64,000 bases of DNA, taken from assembly GCF_000003815.2 (NCBI RefSeq), contig NW_023365723.1, positions 388,699 to 452,698 on the forward strand, in the 5' to 3' direction. Below are positions 33,561 to 44,699 of the stretch, piece by piece (within the stretch, counting starts at the first letter, position 1; each line of letters begins with the position of its first letter). The notes under the pieces were generated by a model, which was not told the DNA's origin, ran no database searches, and saw nothing but the letters and a program-made list of their open reading frames with translations. This stretch comes from Branchiostoma floridae. Taxonomy: Eukaryota; Chordata; Leptocardii; Amphioxiformes; Branchiostomatidae. A program made the translations under genes and the position numbers.

Positions 33561-33925
33561 CGAGTGTTGAAGAGTGACTTGTTTGTCCGTGTGCTCTGTG
33601 TGAATTTCGTTAGCCGTCTGTCAGGCCTCGTGTGGGATGCCGGGCCGTCATAAATCACTCAGAATCCTGTCACCTCTAAATGTAAAAAAAAAAACCACAT
33701 CCATCCCATTCTCTTGTATGGTTCCAGATTCCATTCTCCAGATAGGTGTCACAGACAGGTGTCAGGTTTCTGGGCTTGGTACAGTGTCTTTGCAACTATT
33801 CGGACACTTCAGTTCTACTACGTATATACATTGCAACGGATTTTATTCTATCGAATCGCTAATCATTCTCTTCAGGCACGGGGAAATCCCCGCTGTCTCC
33901 GGAACGCTTCAACGTGTCGTTGGTC

Positions 33926-34627
33926 TCAGCCGGTCGGAGCGTCTTCTGTGCTGTCTTCGGATTCCTCTTTCCCATCCGGTTCGTCCATGGGCACCACGAG
34001 ATCCTGGTCTCCCAACTCCCCATTCTCCCCGTCTACTTCAATATCTGCAGCGACGACCTTCAAAATGTCGCTTAAGTTAAGCGGAACATTCAGCTCAACC
34101 TGGATGTCTTTCAGCTCGGAAATCATTTGCCCCCAGGCCTCGTTGCATCAGGCTCGATCAGGCAGGAGAATCCCTCCCAAGGTCTGTCTGGATCGATCCG
34201 AAGAATGCAGATATGCTCTCTCTCGCGCCTCCACTCGCCCAACCAGCAGGAGACGAACAGATTCATCCTCATACTCAAGCAAGGGCTGAATAAGGTCAAT
34301 GACCTTCAAAACGGGCTGGAAGGTCGGTAGAGCATTGTCCTGTATACGGCGTAGCGAGTCATCATGTTTCACGGCGTGGATGGTCTGTTTCTCTGACCTC
34401 CATTTTGCTTTCAGGACCGGCTGTAGTTTGGGGGGGGGGGGGGCGAAAACCCCCTCCACCTTGGTACCATCCAAATGGTATGGATTTTCCGCGAGGTTAA
34501 ACTTAAACTTCGTTCCAGGTGTGAAGCCTCTCTTCCTTAAACCAACCCAGCACTCCAGGGAGTGTTTGGGTTCATTGACGTCACCTTTTGACTCAAAATT
34601 GTGACCCTTGTAATAAATCAGATTCAT
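33926..34627 (-). pseudogene. Single long exon interrupted by one TGA, unknown protein
   Basis: The minus-strand frame is open from 34627 to 34148, meets one TGA, then continues in the same frame to 33926. The first part has KHSLECWVGLRKRGFTPGT and PVLKVIDLIQPLLEYEDES. The part after the stop is acidic (VDGENGELGDQDLVVPMDEP, then EESEDSTED). A run of 13 G bases at about 34431-34443 sits inside the frame (PPPPK). Partial copies occur at 63360-63600. It is either a pseudogene or an assembly error. No domain is recognised. Confidence 0.5.
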
Positions 34628-34639
34628 GCAACAACATCA

Positions 34640-35960
34640 ACAATCACCTGTATGTATACCGATAAGCTTTACCTGGCAATACAACACCCTTGACATTCGA
34701 ATAAGGATTTCAGAGATCGCTATAGTGATGACGTTCCTGTGATAAAGTGCCATTACGCGGTACTAACATTTGCGGCATGAATCGGCCTGGCCAGTTGGGT
34801 CAAGATTATTAGGTTCTCAGTCAAGTTCAAGGGCACGAAAGGACTACCCACGCCACCGTTGCTTAACTTTCATCAGCGTCACAATTTCCACCAGGCTGAA
34901 TGGACTGGTATGATAACTAAAATGGTGCCAGACAGTTCCCGCCTAAGCCCAGTCTTAAGATGTTTCACTTGTTGAACGGTAATGTCGCAGGCACCATCTG
35001 ATTACAAGCGGGGGCCATTGCAATTGCCGTTTTGGCGTAACTAAAGCTTTGGCCTGGTCGGCTAACAAAATCAATATGAACTTGTCAGTCTTTAAACATG
35101 TATGCTCACTTATGTTAGATTTCAAAAGTTTCAGACTTTTATGACTACAGTTGTCCCACAGACAGGAATATGAACGTTTGCATGGTGCAACATCAGTATC
35201 AAAAGTTTCTACATGGCAAGTAAATAAATGTTAATTAAGGTCAGAAATTGAGGGAAAAGTTTCCTCACAGTGGTACCATGTACATCTGGCATTAGATTGC
35301 TGTTCTGTCACATTCTTCAAACCTTTGTACAAATTACTGAAAATAAATCTGAAGTTATTACGACTGGTGATATCGCTGGTGGGGTCGCTGTGCGGGATGG
35401 CCCATTGGTGTTGCACAAGTGGACCTTCAACATCTTTTGTGGTCCCACACAACATCCATTTGCCCTGGCATTCCAGCCTCCGACAGGGTCTGAAAAAAGA
35501 GTATTGAAACAGATCTATTGTAAACATTTATATATCACGCTGTATCCATTTGTCTGCTTTGATTAACTAGTATGAAAACATTGAATTCATAGCAATAACA
35601 GTTTGCATACTGGATTATGTTGTATCATACGATTCAAAGGATGAATAAAGGCAGGTTTGACTCGCCACCTTGGGTTGGTGTTGTGGGACAGTTATTTAAT
35701 GAACTCGACGTCCACCTGTCTGTGATTCAGTCCTTGCACATTTTTGCTGACCCTCCCTATGTATCAGTATGTACCTCCCACTGATGTCAGTCCCGAACTT
35801 TTACTGCTCTACCTGCACACCCCACAACAACACGAACTACTTCGTGCCCGAACTACATTTGTCATCCAGCTAGAACATGACGTTACACAGTCAGTTTGTT
35901 AAAAGAGAAGAGATGATACTTGAACCAACGATTTTACAGTTGTAGTAAAACTTCCCATAC
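34640..35960. other. No firm gene
   Basis: Both strands are open around 35231-35566. The minus frame ends with TWYHCEETFPSISDLN, faintly like one end of a C2H2 finger, but a second Cys/His set is missing. Otherwise nothing is recognised. Confidence 0.35.
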
Positions 35961-35969
35961 GGTAGTCCT

Positions 35970-36570
35970 GTGGATGTCTTAGTTAAAATCACACCTGGCG
36001 TCTGGAAGACGGCTGGAAAAGCGACAACAGGGCACAGAAATACCCCTGTAGTTAGTTACAAAGCTATAAGGGGCCCAAATTCACATCATTTCTTCCTCCT
36101 GGTATGGCGTTCAGCTTTACTCGTCCTCGAATCCATGTCTGCAATCTCAACAGATGCTCAACTCTTCTCTACCCTGATGGCCACAACGTTACTCAACGGA
36201 TGTGTGAATTGGATGTTCAACTCTCCTGATTTGCCCTATGTATATAAGGTTGGACTGTACTTGTGGCTCCTACCCATTTCCTTTCTTCAGAAAGTTGTCG
36301 AGCCACCTGTCTTCTGGAATCCGCTTCATCCCCTTTGTGACCGGATCTAAAAAAAGGTCTCGACCAGTCGTCTTCCAGGAGTGACGCTGAACACACTCCC
36401 CCTCACAATTGCTTCCGTCATGACTCTTATGTCCTTCTCTGCTGAAGGGGTTGTGTGGCCTACTGTCTGCCTTGTGTTGAATAACCGAGAACAGAACTGT
36501 CTGGCTGCGTCGAACAAGGGGACAGCCAGTGATACCTCTGGCGTGTTCGTAAGTGAGGTGACCACCTGAA
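35970..36570. other. Overlapping open frames on both strands, undecided
   Basis: Plus frame 35970-36350 (126 codons) and minus frame 36270-36593 (107 codons) overlap. Neither shows a domain or solid splice support, so no gene is called. Confidence 0.3.
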
Positions 36571-36574
36571 CCTT

Positions 36575-36930
36575 TCACAATGTTTACATTCATAGTGCGT
36601 AGAGGTAGCTCGATCAGCCCTGCGCTCTGTGTCTGTCCATTACGATATCTCCTAGAGCCAAACTACCAAATTGTTGAAGGTGACGTGAACCAAATGTTTA
36701 CATTCATAGTGCGTAGAGGTAGCTCGATCAGCCCTGCACTCTGTATGTCTGTCCATTACGATATCTCCTTAGTAGAGCCCAACTATAATTTGTTGAAGTT
36801 GACGTGAACCAAATGCTTACAGTCAAGAAGCTCCTCCATGGAGTTCTAACAATTTCATGAAGGTGACGAGACCCAAGTGTTTGTTTTCATAGTGCGTAGA
36901 GTTCGCTCCGTGGAGCTGGTGGGCTGCGCG
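36575..36930 (+). repeat. ~118-bp tandem repeat, three units
   Basis: TTTACATTCATAGTGCGTAG followed by AGGTAGCTCGATCAGCCCTG occurs at about 36582 and 36698. A third, more degenerate unit begins near 36880 (TTTTCATAGTGCGTAGAG). Each unit ends in GTTGAAG..GACGTGAACC-like words. Confidence 0.8.
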
Positions 36931-36934
36931 AGCA

Positions 36935-37460
36935 ACCTCAATGGAGCAACCTTCTCGCAGCGCCTCCTCAAAACTTGACGATGACGCAAACAAGTCGGCA
37001 CTAGTGTCTCATTCTGGGCTCTTGTCAATCGCGCTGGAGGCGAACAGATCCGCGCAACTGTTGCATTCCATGTTGCCATCTGTCGGATTGGCGTCGTGCG
37101 CTGGAGTAGAGGATAAGAGTGGCTGACCAATTTCAACCTCGGAGCAAAACTTAGCGCGCTAGCGTCAGTGTCAAATTTATACTTAACGACAGTGTCGTTC
37201 ACGTCTGCTCACTACCTGCATTCAGACATGTTGAAGTCAAAAATGAATTCTCATAACATGATAAATATCCAAGAGACACATGAAAGTATTTTTCTCATGC
37301 GTTTACATAACTTGTGTGCATGTTTAATAATCACCTCTCCCGCATTCTTCCTGAAAATTGTAGGTATTCGTGAAAATGGTATTCAGACAGTTTTATTTTC
37401 GTTTTACACACATGAAAGCCATGCACCACAGCGTGCCGCGAACTCTGGTGACCCGTAGGT
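36935..37460. other. No feature recognised
   Basis: Short overlapping frames on both strands (36855-37202 minus, 36941-37126 plus) without support. Confidence 0.4.
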
Positions 37461-37529
37461 AGGAATATCTCAGGTCACGAATCCTTTTAATGACTTTCTG
37501 GCAACAAATTCATGTATCATGACGCCTAC

Positions 37530-37768
37530 CTTCCTCTCATCCACCGCCAACAGCTCCTGGAGAACCTTGATGTATCGGACAGCCCCCCACAGGGTGGTTC
37601 TCTTCGAGACCTTTTCCGGGTTCTCAAAGGCCTCATCTGGCAACACTTCTCTCAAAGAGAGCAAAGCCCGTCTTATCTTCTTGCAATACTCTAACTGACA
37701 GGCTCTGCCTTTCTCCCTATCGTCCGGCAAAATTTTCACACCTGATTGCATGATGGTATTTGCCCAGA
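37530..37768 (-). CDS. bHLH domain exon (achaete-scute-like)
   Basis: Minus-strand exon after CCTGGGCAG (from 37768), ending at 37530 before GTAGGCG; first Met at 37751. It encodes a basic helix-loop-helix: a short basic stretch DDREKGRA, helix 1 KKIRRALLSLREVLPD, a loop with ENPEKVSKRTTL, and helix 2 WGAVRYIKVLQELL. The VSKxxTL...A..YI..LQ.LL spacing is the bHLH signature, and helix 2 is closest to achaete-scute-type factors. The basic region lacks the usual ERxR core, so DNA binding may be weak or the gene decayed. As a transcription-factor domain it would act as a dimer in the nucleus. Confidence 0.7.
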
Positions 37769-37779
37769 CTGCCCAGGTC

Positions 37780-38740
37780 TAGTACATGGGACATTTGTTT
37801 ATTTGTTTATTTATTACACTTCCCATATAAAACATGTCAAACCCATAGACCTCGTCACGCTTAATGTGGGTCGGGTTGCAATATTATCTCTTAATTAATA
37901 GACTCAAGACACATTACACAACGTCGCACTTCGAAAGAGGAGAAATACAAGGCACAAAACGTATGCTGTACATATCATATGTTGTCAATGTACAAAATAA
38001 AACTAACCTTTCAGGTCATTGATGAGGTCGAGTCCGATGTTCTTCCCCGCACCCCTTCTGGCGTTCCCCACCCTGGTCCACATCAAGTCATGCCTCAGCC
38101 TTGTAGGCTGGAAGCCTCAAGTTCAGTTCTGTTCATCCTCGGAAGCCTCCAATTCCGGGAAAAATATTGGATGACCTTAGACTTAAACTAACGTCTTCAT
38201 TGGGAAATTGTTATTTCATGTCATTCTGCAGGTGTCTTTTAGGGATAGCAAAAAAGTGGTGTGTAAAATTACTCTGGAGTAAATTATACAGGGACACGCC
38301 TGTAAGCATCTGGTGGTCGATGATGAAGTACTTCGTCCGCTGCAGCGCCAGCCGGTAAGGTTTCCGGCAAAGACATTGGTGTTTGGTGTAATGTTGGCGA
38401 TCTCACCCCACTCCCATAGAAGTTACCAGAGATGTCAGCATCCTTATCAATCCACTGTATTTAGAGACATGATTGAAGTCATGAAGAAATGAAAATAAGA
38501 CAGATCATTGCAACTTTCTTTCATAGAACATGAAGTGTGAAGACAAGTGTTGAAAACGTAAAACGAAATTGTTTCACTATGTGACACATAAACACATACT
38601 ACCAAAATATGTAATGGTGATAGAAAATCAATTCAATGGACTATCATGTGTGAAATATTAGTATAAACTTCTTGAAGGGGAAAGCTAGCCTTATCATTGC
38701 GCGGGACATTCCACTCTGAAAGTCTTGATGTGGGTGATGG
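37780..38740. other. No feature recognised
   Basis: Mostly AT-rich sequence. Short plus-strand frames at 37979-38358 have no support. Confidence 0.45.
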
Positions 38741-38741
38741 C

Positions 38742-38782
38742 CGTGATGTGTGTGTGTGTGTGTGTGTGGGGGGGGGGGGGGG
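38742..38782. repeat. (TG)n followed by poly-G
   Basis: Nine or more TG/GT units run into about 15 consecutive G. Simple repeat. Confidence 0.95.
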
Positions 38783-39061
38783 GCTTGGTCCCTTCAGTCC
38801 AGTTTATTGAATGCCTCAATGGCAAACAACAGGCCTCCAATATGGTTGCATTTGCCAAGGCCTCCAGGCAATGTCCTGCAGTAAAATTACAGTATCATGC
38901 TTACAGTATCTTACAACAGTGACAAAGTATGCTAGTAGAAGCACTTCAGTCGATGATCTCATGAGATGGTGCCGAAGCCTGCAGTAATAAAGTAAAGAAA
39001 ATTAGATGAAGGGTCTATTCTAATTTGAATAGGAGTTTCTTTACATATGTTGAATATGGCT

Positions 39062-39470
39062 CTATTTGCTTGCCTTCAGACTTACCATCATCATACGATA
39101 GAACAGATAATTAGTTATGGTGCATGGGTTTTGGTAGAAGTCGTCCATCTGTTTTGCAGTGATTTTTGGGTGCATGTACATCCCTGGGGATGTGAAGAGG
39201 TAATGCGTTGGTTGATTAGCTTGGCTATTATGTGAAAGTTGTAAAACTTGAATGAGGGGAAAGGCATCTAAGGCAGGAGTGTCGTGGCGGAATAGAGGTG
39301 TTGTGATGTCAGGTGTAAGGCCGAGGCAGAAAGGTGGGAAGAGAGACGTTGCAGAGCTAGAGAACTCGTCTTCTTCCTCCACCTCTCCATCTTTATTGTC
39401 CACAAACTGGTCTTCTTTCTCCATCATCATTGCCCATGCCGTCTTCATCCTCAGGCGTTCAGGTGTAGAT
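39062..39470 (-). CDS. Acidic open frame, doubtful
   Basis: Minus-strand frame with an acidic patch (KDGEVEEEDEFSSSATS) followed by unremarkable sequence. An alternative register just upstream reads PEDEDGMGNDD. It may represent an acidic exon, but the borders are not clear and the plus-strand frame 39252-39662 overlaps it. Confidence 0.2.
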
Positions 39471-40154
39471 CTCGGCGCCGCGTCCTTATGGCAGCTGCCT
39501 GTCTGTGAAATCCAGGTCCTTTCTGTTCCTCTCCTTGTTGGAGAAAGGGAACCTGTTGTCCCTCCGATTAGTATCTTACTTCTTACACCGCTCTTTTATA
39601 CCTGTGTCATGTTTGATATAAATAGACACAGTTGTCAGTCTGAGAAAATTTTTGTGTCATAAGAGTTGTATTCAGTTTCAAAATTGCCTTTTTACAATTG
39701 TGGTAAATAAAGGGAATAAAAAAACAGCGCAAATCAAAAGGTAGTTTTTCTAAGTTTTTATTTAATGTTCAAAGGCGTTGTTGTTTAGCTGTTGGCATGG
39801 CCCTGGCCCTGTCCCTGCGTTGTTGTTTAGCTGCTGGCATGGCCCTGTCCCTGTGTAAATAAACGAAAAAAAGTACATGTAATTATAAGTCTATATTCTA
39901 GTTAGGAGAAACAAACACATTGATTGAAGTGTCAACATCATTTGTCATTTGAAAATTTGTTATTTTCTACATTTGTCTGCAAAATGTATTGTTATGTTTA
40001 CCTGGTACACATACACGCGCACTGCCGTCCCTGTCAGATACACTGAAGTGATCTCCATCCTGAGCAGGGTTGTCGGCTGCAACCGAATGCCTCGCATGAT
40101 GGCGCTAGAAAAAGAAAAGATGCCCAATGTATGTGCCTGGATTCGTTGACGTCA

Positions 40155-40627
40155 TCCTCCGCCCGCCCCTACCCCTCCCTCCAGGCCTCGATGCTCCTCG
40201 TCCTGAATGAAGACATGAATAAATCAATACATGAATAAATTAAGACATGAATAATTAATACATGAATACATTAATGATTAATAAAGCAACACATGAATAC
40301 ATTAATAAATCAACACATGAATAAATTAATAAATCAATCACGAATAAACGCACAAATAAATGCACAAAGGAATGAATAACAATATCAGGATGCACTAAGA
40401 CAAGTGCATTGCAGTTTCAGAGCTGAAATGCGTACATCGTTTAGGTAAAATACTTGAAACAAAATGTTTTATACTTTCAACAATTACAACTTACGGGCCA
40501 CTCTTCCATGGGAACGCCGGCCTCGTCTCGCCGCGGTTCCTCTACCTCGTCCTCCCGCCGCGCCGTGAGTAGGCCCGCTTCCTCCGACACCTCGTCCGCC
40601 CGACGGGCCCTGGGTAAGCCCGGTTCC
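40155..40627. repeat. Duplicated segment (copy of 49197-49720)
   Basis: Nearly identical to 49197-49720: GACGTCATCCTCCGCCCGCC, the ATGAATAAAT-rich stretch, and the start of the 45-bp array with a GTAAGTTG donor on the minus strand. It carries only one array unit. At about 40628 it switches to sequence matching 33571-33690, a recombinant junction. A 1-bp difference (GGGAACG versus GGGAAACG) changes the phase at the donor. Confidence 0.9.
40202..40380. repeat. ACATGAATAAAT-type AT-rich minisatellite
   Basis: Degenerate repeats of (A)CATGAATAAAT(T/C)AA. The counterpart lies at 49280-49462. Confidence 0.8.
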
Positions 40628-40796
40628 TTGAGAGTTACTTGTTTGTCCGTGTGCTCTGTGTGAATTTCGTAAGGCGTCTGTCAGGCCTCGTGTGGGATGC
40701 CGGGCGTTCATAAATCATTCAGAATCCTGTCACCTCTGAATGTCAAAAAAACATAGAATACTCAGAATAAGTCTCTCAGTAGGTCCCAACCTTCAC

Positions 40797-40928
40797 CTGG
40801 ATTGAAATATTTGTTGTGCTCCATATAGTTGCGTTGCAAAAAACGCTGCAGCATGGCGAGAGATGGTCATCGGCTGTCTGTAGTCTATGGTCCCGAGGGC
40901 GGGGTGGATGGCTTCGACTAGACCCAAG
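40797..40928 (-). CDS. Internal exon, unknown
   Basis: Minus-strand exon of 132 bp after CTAGTTTCAG and before GTGAAGG. The open register reads GLVEAIHPALGTIDYRQPMT and then HAAAFFATQLYGAQQIFQS. Good borders and composition. No family recognised. Confidence 0.45.
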
Positions 40929-41085
40929 CTGAAACTAGATGATACAAACATTCTGAAACTTTATGTCATCAAACGATGATACAGTTTCATGCAACAAAGT
41001 CATACATCATTTTGTATGAACATGGGAGGTGTCTCCTGGCTGTGTAGAGTGCATTCTTACATCTTGTAACAATGTAGTGACCTAC

Positions 41086-41307
41086 CCGCCGACGTGCCTC
41101 TTGTCTCACGGCTTTGGTATTGTTCCCTCCTGTAAACACATCCAGGCACAGGTTGAACACCTTATTCCTGTGATTTCTACTGATGTGTTGGAGACAAGCC
41201 GTGTTGGTGCCGTTGACATTTTTAGAATAATTTTGATGTTTGATCAGCTGACGTGTTGCTTGCTGCCGAACGAACTTGTTCGAAATTGTGTCAATGCGGA
41301 TTTGCAA
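41086..41307 (-). CDS. Exon ending ...KAVRQEARRR before GTAGGT, unknown
   Basis: The minus-strand frame contains HRNKVFNLCLDVFTGGNNTK, then AVRQEARRR at a GTAGGTCAC donor. The upstream border is unclear. Phase does not match the 40797-40928 exon, so they may belong to different genes. Confidence 0.35.
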
Positions 41308-41429
41308 GTGATAATTTGATCAGCTGAAGGGCGAAGAACTTGCACCAAATAGTATCTTTCGATGTCTTTTTGTGATTTAGAAGTTAACAAGTATGACAAT
41401 ATCGGCCAGTCCAAGATGTTGGTTTTTTT

Positions 41430-41687
41430 TTATGGTGGCTTCCTGTTCCCCATCTTTGTGAGTTCCACCGGGCCGTCCATGTGTTCCCGTGAACCTTCAT
41501 CCGATCCTTCAACGCTTTGTTCACACCTACATCCAATGGTGAGGACACTGGTGACCTCCCCAGTGGACCGGTTGTTGAGGTTGTTCAGACCCCAGTCATG
41601 ATCGTCACCGGAGGTGTAGGCGTCCCTTACGATGGTCCTTAGCTCGCTGTAGATGAGGTGGGATCCTGGTTCAGCTCGCCGAAGGCC
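41430..41687 (-). CDS. Coding-like terminal exon without own ATG, unknown
   Basis: After CATTTAAAG on the minus strand the frame is open for 85 codons to TAA at 41430: SELRTIVRDAYTSGDDHDWG, NLNNRSTGEVTSVLTIGCR, ending NRKPP. This reads more like protein than the overlapping plus-strand frame. An internal donor may end the exon earlier. No domain recognised. Confidence 0.4.
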   Translation of the reverse strand, partial: GLRRAEPGSHLIYSELRTIVRDAYTSGDDHDWGLNNLNNRSTGEVTSVLTIGCRCEQSVEGSDEGSREHMDGPVELTKMGNRKPP

Positions 41688-41699
41688 CTTTAAATGACA

Positions 41700-42430
41700 G
41701 ATACACGTGTATATGAATATTATTTACAGAATATTTACATCTTACCTTAAGTGTGTCGTAGACACTCATTAAGTGACCAGTCAGTGGGTTGACATCTTCA
41801 TATCGGTTGTATACTAAGATACTAAGCATAATTTGATCATGTCTTCTGAGTTGGGTTCAATCATGTTAGAGCTCAAAACAATTGTATGCAAAGAGATGGG
41901 TACTGGTTAAGACATGCATAAATCACTGTCAAAAAAGATATAAGGAGAATGGATGCTTCATTTTTCAATTTGCATTATTTTAATGTTCATTGTTTATCTT
42001 CAATCTGAAAGTTTGGTATATCTGTTGGATCACAAGTATGTGAGATGAAGGAAGATCAGGTAGAACTATGTACTGCTTGAAGATGTCATGCATTCTGATC
42101 AGTCTCTTCTCTAGCCTGTTCACATGTTGCTTTCATACGGATATTCTCCTGGCAAGTACCTTACAGCTTTCCCAGTGCACTAATATTTCTTTAGGAAATG
42201 GCGCTAAACCCTGTCCATTTCTCCTGCCTCTCATCAAATGCCCTTTCTCTGTCATACTGACAGCATCAATGGCCTTCCTTTTGATGCTGTAGGACAGTCC
42301 TGGTTCACTCTGTTGAAAGAAGAATGAAAACATAACTCAGCAGGTTTGTGATTCTTACAGAGGTAAATAGAATTTTTGATAGTTGATAAGTCTTCCTAAT
42401 ATCATGTTTTTAGAGTAAGAGTAAAAGGCT
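41700..42430. other. No feature recognised
   Basis: AT-rich. Short frames at 42068-42333 overlap on both strands. Nothing supported. Confidence 0.4.
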
Positions 42431-42436
42431 GTTGAC

Positions 42437-42715
42437 TTATGACAAAGCCAACACGTCGAACTGCTGAATCCAAAGTCGTAGTTTGGATAGGTTCTCTTTA
42501 GCTTCTGTGTATTGTCCATTGTGTCGGAACACCCCCTTCCAAAAACAAACAACATTCAGACAGGACCTGAGGAGATCTATTTCTTTCAGTAAGTCTCGCT
42601 CAACCAGGTTGGCCGAGTGAGCTATACGTTTACTATGATGTCTGATCAGGTATTTGGTGTTTGATTGTACCTCTTCCAACAATTTCCTGAGATTTTCACG
42701 ATTCTGCTTAGACAT
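42437..42715 (-). CDS. Unrecognised helical open frame
   Basis: 92-codon minus-strand frame, helix-rich and charged (ENLRKLLEEVQSNTKYLIRH, VERDLLKEIDLLRSCL). It lies just downstream of the piggyBac fragment on the same strand, but no transposase motif is present. Confidence 0.35.
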   Translation of the reverse strand: MSKQNRENLRKLLEEVQSNTKYLIRHHSKRIAHSANLVERDLLKEIDLLRSCLNVVCFWKGVFRHNGQYTEAKENLSKLRLWIQQFDVLALS

Positions 42716-42789
42716 GCATACTCTTTTGACAAAAGTAACTAGTCAGAGCATTTACTGCTTACAGTTCATGACGAGGGAGGATACTCACT

Positions 42790-43186
42790 CCCCGGTTTTA
42801 CATATCTTCTGATACTTCGGAGACCCAGACCAAACCACAGTACAGGGTGTGCCCCTGCTGTAGGTACGGCTCTAATAGCTTTGCTACAATGTCGTATGTC
42901 ATGCCATAAGTTGAAGGCTCCATCCCCTTTCCTCCATCCAGCTGAAACTGACAGCAATAGCCATTGTTTGAATCACAGACTTAGCAAGCCTTCAGCCCGT
43001 ACTTAACAGGCATGTCCGGGTTACATGTTGGATGTTGCCGTGGAAGGGGACCATTCCAACATCGATGCGTATCTGCTGTCCCGGGTTCCATGTTGTCTGG
43101 AACCTTTCTGTAAACGTTTCATATATTGTTCCCAGCTCATGCATCTGGTTGTAGTCGGGATGATCACAAAAATGGTCACAATACAC
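42790..43186 (-). pseudogene. piggyBac transposase fragment
   Basis: The minus strand reads HPDYNQMHELGTIYETFTER, then IRIDVGMVPFHG: the (S)IDExMxPFxGR motif carrying the first catalytic Asp. Further on, in another frame and after a stop, it reads VCDSNNGYCCQFQ (usual form VxCDSxxGYxxxF, second Asp). KLLEPYLQQGHTLYCG follows, where the next catalytic Asp (usually YxDNFYTS) is missing. One stop and one frameshift plus loss of both termini make this an inactive fragment. Confidence 0.75.
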
Positions 43187-43230
43187 AGTCTACCGAGCTA
43201 TTAGATTTTATTATATTTATGCAAATTGCC

Positions 43231-43470
43231 TGCGGTAGATCATGTCCACCACCTCACATCCTGTCGCAATCTCCCTACCCGGCAAATATCCCCATCTCGC
43301 CACACCATTCTTCTTTGGCAAGCTTGAATTGGTCTGAAGGACTGTATCCGCTGGAGTTCATATATTCGGAAAGGGCAGTCACGGTTTTGTGTCACTTTCA
43401 TGGCGTCTCCCTTCATTGTGCAGTCCATGAAATATGCTGTACTGTCCCCTACCCAAGCACATAGTTTCCG
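43231..43470 (-). pseudogene. Partial copy of the 51026-51399 exon
   Basis: Matches 51026-51262 closely. A 2-bp loss near 43330 shifts the frame after DCPFRIYELQRIQSF relative to the intact copy. Immediately after CCGGACTGG it joins sequence matching 48537-48720, an abrupt breakpoint. Confidence 0.7.
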
Positions 43471-43489
43471 GACTGGCTGTGTTATGTAA

Positions 43490-43780
43490 TCATTGTTGAT
43501 TTTTGTTTGCTGTTGTGCCCTGCGTTATTGGGGATGTTGAAGGTTGGACCGCATCCATGTACGCTTGCTTGTAGGGTCTCTGCCCTGTGTGAATACTAGT
43601 GCGAATGTGGGCCTTAAGATGACTCAAATTGTTGAACAGCTTATCGCAGTCCTTAAACGTGTGTAGGTCATACAGACAACTGCTTTCCATTTGTCGCCTT
43701 CGCCTATGTCTAACGATCTGCTTGTCTACGGCGTCAGGGGACATGAATGTAGTCATAGCATAGGCCTCAATTGTTAGAAG
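43490..43780 (-). pseudogene. Degenerate C2H2 zinc-finger exon, copy
   Basis: The minus-strand frame has the leader MSPDAVDKQ, then VRHRRRRQMESSCLYDL and FKDCDKLFNNLSHLKAHIR. The first finger Cys is Phe. The first His is kept, but the spacing to the next His is five residues instead of three (HIRTSIH), after which TGQRPYK resembles a normal finger linker. Zinc binding is doubtful. It is the closest copy to a functional finger in the window. Confidence 0.6.
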
Positions 43781-43822
43781 AACTAAACAAATTTACTAAA
43801 CATTTCAACTGCAGTTTTTTTT

Positions 43823-44056
43823 TTATACTGAGTAACATCTTCTGCACAAGTTTCCAGAGAGAGTTGCCCTTTGAACTTGCCGTAGCAATCTGAACTTGAC
43901 TAGAGTAGATGCTATACTTCCTCGAATGTCAGGTTCAAGATGATACAGGGCATCATTCTGTTCAGCAAAGAACTCACGAGCATAGTTTCCAGGCATCATG
44001 CGTGGGTTTACACGCCCTACACTCTTTACCCAGTGATCTCTGCTTGAACTAGATTC
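43823..44056 (-). CDS. Coding-like exon of a two-copy module, unknown
   Basis: After ACTTACTTAGCAG the minus strand is open for 77 codons to TAA: DHWVKSVGRVNPRMMPGNYA, REFFAEQNDALYHLEPDIRG, KFRLLRQVQRATLSG. The paralogue at 47530-47730 keeps AREFFAEQNE..LHHLAPDIR but ends after KFRLLR at a GTGAGT donor. Here that donor is gone (GGCAAGTT) and translation reads through into former intron. No family recognised. Confidence 0.45.
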   Translation of the reverse strand, partial: ESSSSRDHWVKSVGRVNPRMMPGNYAREFFAEQNDALYHLEPDIRGSIASTLVKFRLLRQVQRATLSGNLCRRCYSV

Positions 44057-44059
44057 CTG

Positions 44060-44680
44060 CTAAGTAAGTTGTTTGTTCCTCAACCGTAAAGGTTTCATCA
44101 TTTTCACCCATTATTTTATGATAGGGCCAGGTGATTGAGGTGACAGCATCCGCTTTGACTGGTCTGCAGAATTCCATGAAAAACTCCCAGATCGCGCCCT
44201 CATCAGCATGTTAGTCGTCAAACTGTATTAATGTTGATGACAATAGAATACAGACATATGGAAGCTGCCTGTACTATGTGGCTAACAAAAATGCCTATGA
44301 TAGAGACAATCATTTATACTGGACATTTATTATGATGGGAAAGCTTTCTAGATCTGTACATTTAATAGATACATGTATCGTTAAGTGTAAGACGTTTATT
44401 TGTCAGAAAGTGCAGTAGAAATGCTGAGTTATGTGACTCCGAACTTCAGTCCGAAGCTTCCTAGCTATTGGCCGTGTGATAAATGTGGTGACAAGTGTAA
44501 CACCATAGTAGTGAAAGGTCAAATTGGCGGACGATCTGTCATTGACTTCCTCCTGAAATGGAGACGTCCTGTACCTTTCCTGCAATGCCTAGAACATTTT
44601 GACTGTACTTCAGTTCGTCTCAAGTGACCATCAGTTAGTCTATTAATATAATATCTTGTACTGTTCTACAACGGCCACGA
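44060..44680. other. No firm feature
   Basis: Plus (44400-44627) and minus (44403-44585) frames overlap near 44400-44620. No support for either. Confidence 0.35.
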
Positions 44681-44699
44681 TGTTCATGTACTTTGTCAA

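Noticed and set aside
36270-36593. Minus-strand 107-codon frame as a gene
   Set aside because: It overlaps an equally long plus-strand frame and runs into a tandem repeat. No domain or splice border favours it.
41362-41601. Plus-strand open frame as a gene
   Set aside because: The minus-strand frame over the same bases is longer, follows an acceptor and has better composition.
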